64,000 bases of DNA from Candidatus Dormiibacterota bacterium (GTDB taxonomy: Bacteria; Chloroflexota; Dormibacteria; Aeolococcales; Bog-877). Location of the stretch: contig DAHVDN010000009.1 of the NCBI GenBank assembly GCA_027313505.1, forward strand, positions 1 to 64,000. The letters run 5' to 3'. Shown piece after piece: positions 21,927 to 30,318 of the stretch. Under the pieces are notes generated by a model. The model was given only the letters and a program-made list of their open reading frames with translations. It had not been told where the DNA came from and ran no database searches. Within the stretch, counting starts at the first letter, position 1, and each line of letters starts with the position of its first letter. Made by a program: the position numbers and the translations under genes.

Positions 21927-23135
21927 TCAAATGTGAGTTAGCCGCCACCCCCAGCTTGGTTGGGGAATGGACGCCCCGGAAACCAGCCCGGTGAACCCCG
22001 AGACGCCGGTCGCCGAGGTCAAGGTGACCTCACCGACTGCAGTTCCCTTGCCGACCTTGGAGGGCAGATGTCGCCCCCGATAGGTGGCCCGCCACACCAG
22101 GCCGGGCCACCCCAAGGCCCGGACCGAGCTTCTTGCCACCACTGATACGGGCGCTGTCCACTGAGCCTTGAGGCTCCCTACGGTGGATCCTGCTCTCACC
22201 AACTGGACCAGGTTTATCTCCGGCCACATCGCGGCAAGCAGTGCAACGCTATCTCTCTGCGCCACCTCGATTCCGGTGGTGGCATTGCCGGCCTGGCCCA
22301 GGACGGTGCCCAGGAGGAGGGCTGGGCGTCCCCCGCGATCCAACCGCGCAGCAAACACGAAACAGCCGCCGGCAGCGCTCGTCCAACCGGTCTTCAGACC
22401 AACAATCCCCTGCTCGCCGAGAACGAAGTCGTAGTTGTGAACCAAGCCGGCGACCGGAAGCACCGCCGTCGGCATCGATGCCACTTCCGCTAAGACCGGG
22501 TTGGACATGACCGTCCCGGCCAACCGGGTCAGGTCGGATGCGGTGCTCACACTGCCCGGGTTGAGCCCGCTGGCGTCAGCATAGGATGTGTGGTCCATCC
22601 CCAGGCGGCGGGCCTCAAGGTTCATCTGTGAGACGAAGTCGCCCTCGGTCCCTGATGTCCATTGGGCCAGAAGGGTCGCAAGGTTGTCCCCTGACGGCAG
22701 CAGTAACCCCTCCAGGAGTTGAAGTTCCGAGAGAACTTCGCCGCTGACCACCCGGACGACCGAATCGCCGGCCGCCTTTTCCTCCTCATACAGGGCGACG
22801 GCCGCTGTCGTGATGGTGACCGCGGGGCCGCTCTGTCCAGGTGCCAAGGGATGGTCGCGCACCACAATCAGCGCCGTCATGAGTTTGGTGACAGAGGCGA
22901 TCGCCACCGGGGTCTGACCTGGAGTCTGTGCCACCCAACCCGTGCCCGCCAGATACAGAGCAGCCTGCCCCGTGCTCGGCAACGGCAGGGCCAGAGGGGC
23001 ACCCGGTACGGTCAAGGATCGACCGCTGACAAAAGTGACAGTCGGTTGCGGACGAGGCCTTACCAGCTGGAGAACCACCCCAGCGATCAGCAGCGTCGCG
23101 ATCGCGACAAGCGCCGAGCGCGACTTCCAACCCAC
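21927..23135 (-). CDS. D-alanyl-D-alanine carboxypeptidase (peptidase S11, PBP5-like)
   Basis: IASVTKLMTALIV (SxxK), LPSGDNLATLLAQW (S-G-D/N), GLKTGWTSAAGGC (KTG). GTG start at 23135 just after the RNase J stop; signal/TM at N-terminus. Confidence 0.92.
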   Translation of the reverse strand: MGWKSRSALVAIATLLIAGVVLQLVRPRPQPTVTFVSGRSLTVPGAPLALPLPSTGQAALYLAGTGWVAQTPGQTPVAIASVTKLMTALIVVRDHPLAPGQSGPAVTITTAAVALYEEEKAAGDSVVRVVSGEVLSELQLLEGLLLPSGDNLATLLAQWTSGTEGDFVSQMNLEARRLGMDHTSYADASGLNPGSVSTASDLTRLAGTVMSNPVLAEVASMPTAVLPVAGLVHNYDFVLGEQGIVGLKTGWTSAAGGCFVFAARLDRGGRPALLLGTVLGQAGNATTGIEVAQRDSVALLAAMWPEINLVQLVRAGSTVGSLKAQWTAPVSVVARSSVRALGWPGLVWRATYRGRHLPSKVGKGTAVGEVTLTSATGVSGFTGLVSGASIPQPSWGWRLTHI

Positions 23136-23139
23136 CAGT

Positions 23140-24831
23140 TCAGGCCAAGCTGACGACCGGAAGCACGGTCGGGGCCTCCTCCCCGTGCTGACCGATCGCC
23201 CGCTCCACCTGGTGCCTGACCATATCCTCGGCCTCCTGAAGGTTCCGGAAGCCATCCCTGCGGCGACTGTGCAGTCCACGAGTCAGTCCCGCGAGGCCAG
23301 CTTCCAGGGATCGTGCCGAGACTTTGGCAGGTGACCCATCGCCAGAGGTCAGCTTGCGAGATTGGATCAGAGGCCTGAGGCCGGCATCAAGAGTGACCGA
23401 CGCGACCAGGACGTCTCCGGATGATCCCCACTGTGCCCGTCTCGCCTTAGGGGAAATGCCATCACCGCCGATGTACACCCGGCCGGTGCCCACCCTGCCG
23501 GCGACCCTCATTCCGCTTGGACCCACCTCAAGGACGGTCCCGTTGTCCATCATGCCAATCCGCTCCTCTGCAAGGCCAGCGTCCATCGCTATCCGACGGT
23601 GGGCGATGAGGTGCCGTGGCTCGCCATGGACGGGGGCAAAGAACTTCGGACGCACCAGCTCAATCACATACCGCAGCTCTTCGCCAGCGGCGTGGCCGCT
23701 GGCGTGGACGCCGTCGCCGCTCCCGGCCAACACCTTGACGCCGGAGCTGACCAGCCGATTCACGACTCGATTGACCGTGGCCTCGTTACCAGGGATTGGG
23801 TTGGCGGCCAAGACCACCGTGTCGGTCGAGGAGGCGGTTACAAAGCGGTGGGTCCCTTCTGCGATTCGACTAAGGGCGGCCAGCGGCTCACCCTGAGAGC
23901 CTGTGGCGATGAGGCAGAGCTCCTTGTTGGGCAGGCCCGCCAGCTCACGGGGCGCCAGCAACCCACCGGTCGGCAGCCGTAGGAACCCCAGTTCAGCCGC
24001 CGTGGCAACGTTGCGGATCATGCTTCGTCCGACCAGACAGCTTCTCCGTCCACTCGCCTCAGCCAGTTCCAAGATCTGTCGCAGCCGGGCAAGGTTGCTG
24101 GCAAAAGTAACCACGATGACCCGCCCGGGGGATTCTCCGAGCGCCCGCTCCAGCGCTGGACGAACTGTGATTTCCGACGGTGTCACTCCCTGGTTGGGGG
24201 CATTGGTGCTGTCGCTGAGTAGGAGAAGGACTCCTTGGCGGCCAAGCTCCGCGAGACGCCTTAGATCCGGCGGATCTGATCCGACAGGGGTCTGGTCGAT
24301 CTTGAAGTCTCCTGTGTGAACCACCAAGCCGGCGGGCGTAGTGATCGCGAGCCCGCAACTCCCAGGGACGCTGTGGGTCATGTGGATGAACTCGCCGGTC
24401 ATGGAGCCAACCGAAATCCTCTCCCCCGGGCGTATCACATGCAGCTCCGATGCCCCGCTGTGCCCCCGCCTCTCGAGCTTGTTCCTCAACAGCCCGATGG
24501 TGATGTTCGTACCGTACACCGGAACAGAGAGCGACGCCAGGTAGAACGGCAGAGCGCCGATGTGGTCCTCGTGGCCATGGGTCAGCAGAATGGCTCGCAG
24601 CCGATGTCTCCGGGTCAGAACGAACGAGATGTCCGGCAGCACGATGTCGACTCCCTCCATCTCGACTTCTGGAAACCGAAGGCCAGCGTCGATCATGACA
24701 ACGTCGTCGCCTGACTCAACAAGGGCCAGGTTCTTTCCAATCTCCCCCAATCCCCCAAGGGGCACAAACCGAACCACTCCACTGGGGGGCGGCCCGAGCA
24801 GTCCGCCATTCGAGGAATCAGAAAAGGCCAA
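23140..24831 (-). CDS. rnj: Ribonuclease J
   Basis: VRFVPLGGLGEIGKNLALVESGDDVVMIDAGLRFP..., LTHGHEDHIGALPF, SDSTNAPNQG, IATGSQGEPLAALSRI, HASGHA. TTG start at 24831 proposed; the ORF-track extension to 25089 overlaps the UDG gene. Confidence 0.95.
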   Translation of the reverse strand: MAFSDSSNGGLLGPPPSGVVRFVPLGGLGEIGKNLALVESGDDVVMIDAGLRFPEVEMEGVDIVLPDISFVLTRRHRLRAILLTHGHEDHIGALPFYLASLSVPVYGTNITIGLLRNKLERRGHSGASELHVIRPGERISVGSMTGEFIHMTHSVPGSCGLAITTPAGLVVHTGDFKIDQTPVGSDPPDLRRLAELGRQGVLLLLSDSTNAPNQGVTPSEITVRPALERALGESPGRVIVVTFASNLARLRQILELAEASGRRSCLVGRSMIRNVATAAELGFLRLPTGGLLAPRELAGLPNKELCLIATGSQGEPLAALSRIAEGTHRFVTASSTDTVVLAANPIPGNEATVNRVVNRLVSSGVKVLAGSGDGVHASGHAAGEELRYVIELVRPKFFAPVHGEPRHLIAHRRIAMDAGLAEERIGMMDNGTVLEVGPSGMRVAGRVGTGRVYIGGDGISPKARRAQWGSSGDVLVASVTLDAGLRPLIQSRKLTSGDGSPAKVSARSLEAGLAGLTRGLHSRRRDGFRNLQEAEDMVRHQVERAIGQHGEEAPTVLPVVSLA

Positions 24832-25483
24832 GCTGCTCCGCCTCCCGCTTTGCGCCCTCGAACGCGCCTGCAACTCCAGGCGCCGCCGGTCGTTCGCCTT
24901 GCGTTCCCAGGTGCATTCGCAGCTTTTCGAAATCAGCTCGCAAAGCGGGTAAGAGCGAGGCCTGATAGAGCGCCGCTGCAGGGTGGTAGCAGGGCATGTA
25001 GGTGCGCTCGTCGGCTCGGATGAGTTGGCCATGGCATCGGGAGATACCGGGGGCGTTCGGGAGGAGACGCTGCAGGGCATGGCGGCCAAGCAGGAGTATC
25101 ACCTCAGGCTGAATGACGGCGATCTGGGCGTCGAGATAGTCCGAGCAGGCCAGAACCTCCTCCGGAAGTGGGTCGCGGTTCCCTGGCGGTCGGGACTTGA
25201 TGACGTTGGTTATGAAGATGTCCTGCCGGCTGAGGCCGACCCCCTCTAGGAGCTCGGTCAAGAGCCGCCCGGCAGCACCTACGAAGGGGCGGCCCTCCTT
25301 GTCTTCCCGCTCGCCAGGAGCTTCCCCGATGGCCATGAGACGGGCCGTGGCCGGGCCAACGCCGGGCACTCCGAGAGTGCGCGTGCGATGAAGGGCGCAC
25401 TTCGTACAGGTCAGCACCTGGGCGCCGATGGCGTCCAGGTGACTCTGTTTCGGAGTGGGATCAGCCCCTGTTGTCTCAGGCAC
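24818..25483 (-). CDS. Uracil-DNA glycosylase, Fe-S type (type 4/5-like)
   Basis: LTCTKCALHRTRT...IGEAPGEREDKEGRPFVGAAGRLLTELLEGVGLSRQDIFITNVIKSRPPGNRDPLPEE...PCYHPAAALY. Confidence 0.93.
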   Translation of the reverse strand: MPETTGADPTPKQSHLDAIGAQVLTCTKCALHRTRTLGVPGVGPATARLMAIGEAPGEREDKEGRPFVGAAGRLLTELLEGVGLSRQDIFITNVIKSRPPGNRDPLPEEVLACSDYLDAQIAVIQPEVILLLGRHALQRLLPNAPGISRCHGQLIRADERTYMPCYHPAAALYQASLLPALRADFEKLRMHLGTQGERPAAPGVAGAFEGAKREAEQLGLF

Positions 25484-27620
25484 CTTCCGGGCCGGGTGCG
25501 GGCGAGGCGCCGTTGCCGCCCTGTCCTCCCAGCTCCGTGATCGCCTGCTTGCGCGAGAGATTTACCCGTCCACGGTCGTCGATCTCGGTCACCTTGACCA
25601 TGATCTCGTCTCCGATGTTGACGACATCCTCCACCCGATTGACCCGCTGCTCCGCCAGCTGCGAGATGTGGACGAGCCCGTCCTGGCGCGGCAGGATCTC
25701 AACGAAGGCTCCAAAGGGCATGATCCGAACGACCTTCCCCTTATAGATGCGTCCGACCTCCACGGACTCGGTCAGATCTCGGATCATCGCCACGGCACGC
25801 TCCATGGCTTCCTCATCCACGGTTGCCAGGAACACCTTCCCCGTGTCCTCAATGTCGATCTGGCAGCCAGTCTCCTCCTGGATCTTGCGGATCGTCTTGC
25901 CACCTGGTCCGATCAGGTCTCGGATCTTGTCGGGGTGGATGTGCAAGGTGATGATCCGCGGGGCATAGGTTGACATCTCGGGTCTGGGACCCTGGAGCGC
26001 CGACTCCATCTTTCCCAGGATATGAAGTCGACCCTGTCGCGCTTGCTCCAGAGCCTGGCGGAAGATTGCCGGAGTTAGACCGCTCACCTTGATGTCCATC
26101 TGCAAGGCGGTGACACCGTTACGAGTCCCCGCGACCTTGAAGTCCATGTCGCCCAGCGCGTCCTCCATCCCCTGGATGTCGGACAGGATCGCGTAGCGAG
26201 AACTGTCACTGTCGTCAGTCACTAGTCCCATTGCGATCCCGCTCACCGGGGCTTTGATGGGTACTCCTGCATCCATGAGAGCGAGGGTGCTTCCGCAAAC
26301 GCTGGCCATGGAGGTGCTGCCATTGCTCGAGAGGATCTCCGTGACGATCCGGATCGCGTAGGGAAACTCCTCCACGGGCGGGACCATCACCTTCACGGCG
26401 CGCTCGGCGAGGGCTCCGTGCCCGATCTCGCGCCTTCCAGGAGATCGCAGTGGACGGGCCTCGCCCACTGAAAACGGAGGGAAGTTGTAGTGGTGCATAT
26501 AGCGCTTGAATTCCTGCAAGCCGAGCCCGTCCAGCCGCTGCTGGTCAGACATCGTTCCCAAGGTAACCACCGACAGCGCCTGCGTCTGGCCCCTGGTGAA
26601 AACCGCGCTCCCGTGAGTCCTGGGGAGCACCCCCGCCTCGCACCAAATGGGGCGAATCTCATCAAGCTTTCGCCCGTCGGGGCGCAGCCCCTCGTCCAGG
26701 ATGGCTCGCCGCACTGCCGACTTCAGGACCGACTCGAAGGCGGCCGATATGTCACCGCTGCGGTCCGGGAACCGCTCACCGAGCTGTCGCTGGACATCAT
26801 CCTTAACCGCATCCACCTGGATGTCACGCTGGGGCTTGTCCGCCTCGCGGAACGCCAGGTTGATTCGATCCCAGGCCACCTCCGCCACCGCCTGCTTTAT
26901 CTCTGCCGGGACCCCGACGTGGGGATATTGCATGTCTGGCTTGCCGACCTTGGCCACCAGCTCCTCTATCAGTGCGACGATCTGACGGATGCGCTCCTGG
27001 GCTCTGGTCAGAGCCTCCACCAAAGTCTCCTCGGAGACCTCCTGCGCACCTGCCTCGACCATGTTGATGGCATCCTTCGTCCCGGCGACGATAAGGTCCA
27101 GGTGGCTGCGCTCAAGGTCGGGCATCCCGGGGTTTTCCACGAGTTGACCGTCGAGCATGCCGATTCTGCAGGCGGCGATCGGGCCGGCGTGAGGAATGTC
27201 GCTGATCGCTACTGCTGCCCCTGCTCCGATGAGCGCCAAGATCGTGGGATCGTGCACCTGGTCCGTCGAGAGCACTGTCGTCACGATCTGGACGTCGTTG
27301 CGGAAGTCCTTGGGGAACAGCGGCCGCATCGGCCGGTCGATCATGCGCGATGCCAGGGTGGCCATCTCACCTGGCCTGCCTTCCCTGCGAAAGAAGGCGC
27401 CCGGGATCCGTCCCACGGCGTACATCTTCTCCTCGTAGTCGCAAGTCAGGGGGAAGAAGTCGATCCCTGGGCGGGGCGCCTTGCTGGCGGTAGCGGTGGC
27501 AAGAACGACAGTGTCGCCTTGGCGGACGATCACCGCTCCGTTGGCTAGACCGGCCATCCAGCCGGTCTCAATGGTTAGCTCCGCGCCGTCAAAGGTGCGA
27601 GCAACAAGTGTCTTTTCCAT
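25476..27620 (-). CDS. pnp: Polyribonucleotide nucleotidyltransferase (PNPase)
   Basis: Two RNase PH domains, KH (IRDLIGPGGKTIRKIQEETGCQIDIED) and S1 (GRIYKGKVVRIMPFGAFVEILPRQDGLVHISQLAEQRV). Confidence 0.98.
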   Translation of the reverse strand: MEKTLVARTFDGAELTIETGWMAGLANGAVIVRQGDTVVLATATASKAPRPGIDFFPLTCDYEEKMYAVGRIPGAFFRREGRPGEMATLASRMIDRPMRPLFPKDFRNDVQIVTTVLSTDQVHDPTILALIGAGAAVAISDIPHAGPIAACRIGMLDGQLVENPGMPDLERSHLDLIVAGTKDAINMVEAGAQEVSEETLVEALTRAQERIRQIVALIEELVAKVGKPDMQYPHVGVPAEIKQAVAEVAWDRINLAFREADKPQRDIQVDAVKDDVQRQLGERFPDRSGDISAAFESVLKSAVRRAILDEGLRPDGRKLDEIRPIWCEAGVLPRTHGSAVFTRGQTQALSVVTLGTMSDQQRLDGLGLQEFKRYMHHYNFPPFSVGEARPLRSPGRREIGHGALAERAVKVMVPPVEEFPYAIRIVTEILSSNGSTSMASVCGSTLALMDAGVPIKAPVSGIAMGLVTDDSDSSRYAILSDIQGMEDALGDMDFKVAGTRNGVTALQMDIKVSGLTPAIFRQALEQARQGRLHILGKMESALQGPRPEMSTYAPRIITLHIHPDKIRDLIGPGGKTIRKIQEETGCQIDIEDTGKVFLATVDEEAMERAVAMIRDLTESVEVGRIYKGKVVRIMPFGAFVEILPRQDGLVHISQLAEQRVNRVEDVVNIGDEIMVKVTEIDDRGRVNLSRKQAITELGGQGGNGASPAPGPEGA

Positions 27621-27772
27621 ACTGGTCCTCCCCGCGCCCTGCCAGGGGTTGGTGGCAGTGGGCCAGTCGCCATCCAGGCTGCGCGGTTAGGGAATGGGGA
27701 TGAGGACTGAGCTATGGCTCGGCCCAGATCGCCAGTCTCCAACCGCGCCTGCGCCGATGCGTCCAGGCCTGC

Positions 27773-27817
27773 CCCGGTTCCCCGATTCAGGAATCGCGGT
27801 CGAATGTTTGAACCGGG
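27773..27817. repeat. Nested inverted repeat in the rpsO-pnp intergenic region (CCCGGTTC...GAACCGGG with inner CGATTC/GAATCG)
   Basis: Arms 27773-27780 and 27810-27817 are perfectly complementary; inner hairpin 27783-27788/27791-27796. Confidence 0.6.
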
Positions 27818-27855
27818 TAGCGGACTCTCCGCCGGCTCCCGGTAAGCGGTACGTG

Positions 27856-28122
27856 TCAGTGGCGGAGCCCCAGCCTAGCGACGAGGGTCCGGTAGCGATC
27901 GATATCGATTCGCATGAGGTAATCCAGGAGGCGGCGCCTCTTGCCAACCAGCTTCAGCAAGCCTCTTCTGGTGTGGTGGTCCTTCGGGTGGACCTTCAAG
28001 TGCTCGGTGAGCTGACTGATCCGCTCACTGAAGATGGCGATCTGGACTTCGGGGGATCCCGTATCCCCGTCGTGACGGCGGTGCTGATCTATGACCGCCG
28101 TCTTGGCCTCACCTTGAAGCAT
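27856..28122 (-). CDS. rpsO: 30S ribosomal protein S15
   Basis: [68 protein letters not shown]. Confidence 0.98.
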   Translation of the reverse strand: MLQGEAKTAVIDQHRRHDGDTGSPEVQIAIFSERISQLTEHLKVHPKDHHTRRGLLKLVGKRRRLLDYLMRIDIDRYRTLVARLGLRH

Positions 28123-28240
28123 GCTGAACTCGCCTCCTACTAGACACCACAGAGCCGGCTCCGCTCGGCCTTGCCTGCTCGAGCTGCGCTCTGGGTCCGC
28201 CCGAGCATAGCACAGGGGGTGCTGTGCCCCGGTCCGGTGG

Positions 28241-28315
28241 GGTGGCTAGAGGGACTTGAACCCTCGACCTCCAGGGCCACAACCTGGCACTCTAACCAAC
28301 TGAGCTATAGCCACC
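28241..28315 (-). tRNA. tRNA-His (anticodon GTG)
   Basis: Reverse complement GGTGGCTATAGCTCAGTTGGTTAGAGTGCCAGGTTGTGGCCCTGGAGGTCGAGGGTTCAAGTCCCTCTAGCCACC folds as cloverleaf; anticodon loop TTGTGGC; encoded G-1:C73 pair. Confidence 0.96.
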
Positions 28316-28357
28316 ACGCGGACCGCAATTATATGGTCCGACAATTCCAGAGGCCAG

Positions 28358-28912
28358 ATGCCACTCGATGGCGACCCCACCCGGGACCTGTTTCACATGC
28401 GTCACGCCCTGCGGCTGGCGAGGCGGGCCGCCGCGCGCGGCGAGGTTCCAGTCGCGGCAGTGGCGGTCTTGGGCGAACGGGTGATTGCGGCCGCGTCCAA
28501 CCGCGTCGAGCGGGCCCAGGGCGCCACCGAGCATGCCGAAATGGTTGTACTGAGGCTCGCATCCAGGCGGGTGGGCTCCTGGCGTCTTTCGGGGGTCACG
28601 GTGTTCGTAACCCTGGAGCCCTGCCCCATGTGCGCGGGGGCGCTGCTACTGTCCAGAGTCGATCGGGTGGTTTACGGAGCTGATGACCCCCGAAAAGGGG
28701 CGTTTCGTTCCGCCTATGAGGTCCTGGGGAGCGAAGCCGGAAACCACCACCCCCTGGTAACTGCCGGCCTGCTTGCGCCGGCATCCAGCGCCCTGCTCCA
28801 GCGCTTCTTCAAGGACATCCGAGAGAGGCCGCAGGGAAAGTCCAACTGCACTCCCTCACGGTTCGCTGACCACCAGGCTGTTAGCTCCGCCGGTGAGGTC
28901 CAGGGAGTATGA
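28358..28912 (+). CDS. tadA: tRNA-specific adenosine deaminase
   Basis: MRHALRLARRAAARGEVPVAAVAV...TEHAEMVVLR (HAE), VTLEPCPMCAGALLLSRVDRVVYGADDPRKGAF (PCxxC). Confidence 0.95.
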   Translation: MPLDGDPTRDLFHMRHALRLARRAAARGEVPVAAVAVLGERVIAAASNRVERAQGATEHAEMVVLRLASRRVGSWRLSGVTVFVTLEPCPMCAGALLLSRVDRVVYGADDPRKGAFRSAYEVLGSEAGNHHPLVTAGLLAPASSALLQRFFKDIRERPQGKSNCTPSRFADHQAVSSAGEVQGV

Positions 28913-29530
28913 CTCGGCCGCCGTGGAGTAGCCGCCGACCTGGAACACCCGGCGCGCTCCGTCGCTGACAAAGCTGGAACCCACTACAGTTCCGCGGCCT
29001 ATCCCAGGGGCGACCATAACCTGAATCGCGGTACCAGAAGCAATCTCAACTGCGACCGTCGTGGCTCCTCCAGTCACCTCTACAGGAATGGCGCGGCCCA
29101 ACGGTTTCGGCAGTGCTATGGTCATTCGCTCCGCTCCTCCCGTGACCTCAACCTTCGAAAGCATCAATCCGGAAAGATCCAGAACAGTGGCGGTGGCCCC
29201 GCCCCGGACCGCGATCTGCCAAAAGCGGGTTGGGCTTAGACGCACAGTGAGGCGCTGAGCTCTCGCACCTCCCTTTCGGCGAGAAACGGTTGCAACCCCC
29301 GTACCGCTCGCGCTCACTGCGAAAGCCGAACTCGGGATTAGCTCGACTCCCAGGGTGCTGTTCGTGGGCGCTCCGGCCTCGACCGTGACAGTCTCTGCCC
29401 CATTGGCTATGACCAAGGTCTCAGACCCGAGATGCCCGCCGACACTGTCGCGGTTCGCCGCTGAACAGCCTGAAACCATGATGCCAGCAACCACCGCTGC
29501 CATCGCCAACCACCGCGCGGAAAAGCCCAT
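28856..29530 (-). CDS. Putative lipoprotein with beta-rich repeat (adhesin/toast-rack-like) domain
   Basis: ATG at 29530: MGFSARWLAMAAVVAGIMVSGCSAAN signal peptide with lipobox; then repeated GGA-x-x-x-V motifs. The ORF-track extension to 29650 runs antisense through tRNA-Ser and is probably spurious. Confidence 0.65.
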   Translation of the reverse strand: MGFSARWLAMAAVVAGIMVSGCSAANRDSVGGHLGSETLVIANGAETVTVEAGAPTNSTLGVELIPSSAFAVSASGTGVATVSRRKGGARAQRLTVRLSPTRFWQIAVRGGATATVLDLSGLMLSKVEVTGGAERMTIALPKPLGRAIPVEVTGGATTVAVEIASGTAIQVMVAPGIGRGTVVGSSFVSDGARRVFQVGGYSTAAESYSLDLTGGANSLVVSEP

Positions 29531-29560
29531 GACTGCGGAGACTAAACTCTTGAGGTCGAA

Positions 29561-29649
<89 letters not shown>

Positions 29650-29907
29650 CCCCGAGTTCAACCCCAGTCGAACCTCGGAGGGCCGCATCGATCGGATGCT
29701 GGCGTCAGCTTGAAAGGAAATCCGGCCCCGCCGAGGTCGGCCCCAGCCTCCCGACACCTTGACTCCTTCCACCAAGGCCGACCATGGCCACGCTCCCTGC
29801 ATGCACCCATGCTCACACACCTCAGGATCGACCGTCCTGGGGAGAGGCCGCCAGCCTCGCCGGGCTCTTTCCCTGGGGCCCAGCACCTTAGAATCCTGCT
29901 TACACCG

Positions 29908-29997
29908 GGAGCGGTCGCCTAGTGGCCGAGGGCGCGGCACTGGAAATGCCGTAAGGGGGCAACCCCTTCGAGGGTTCGAATCCCTCCCGCTCCGCCA
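29908..29997 (+). tRNA. tRNA-Ser (anticodon GGA), CCA encoded
   Basis: GGAGCGGTCGCCTAGTGGCCGAGGGCGCGGCACTGGAAATGCCGTAAGGGGGCAACCCCTTCGAGGGTTCGAATCCCTCCCGCTCCGCCA; loop CTGGAAA, long variable arm. Confidence 0.96.
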
Positions 29998-30318
29998 TCT
30001 GGGCCGACCACAGATCCTCGTCGAGGCTTCCTGGATCGGTCTGGTAGTTCGGACTGCATGCCTCCCCCGCCTATCCGATGACCTTGTGCCCCGGAACGGC
30101 TGCCGCTGGGTCGTCGGTGGTGGAGCAGGTCTGAGTTCCTTCCTCCACGGCCAGTCGTCAGGTCATCGCCGGTGGGTTTGCATCCCGAGACCACCAGCGG
30201 ATGGGGCTTTGATCGTTTCCACTTCCGTCTGACGCCTGGCATCCTGATTCCCTACTCTTCCAGGGGGCCGCTGGCCCGGCCCGGATAGTCCAAGACGCTG
30301 CTCGTGGAGGTTCCGCCC

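Noticed and set aside
24832-25089. Extended RNase J N-terminus (ORF track start 25089)
   Set aside because: The extension lies inside the UDG gene in another frame and is not conserved RNase J sequence; start near 24831 is more plausible.
26490-27548. 352-aa + strand ORF antisense to pnp
   Set aside because: Entirely antisense to the well-supported pnp gene; composition (His/Leu/Asp-rich shadow) is that of a complementary-frame artefact.
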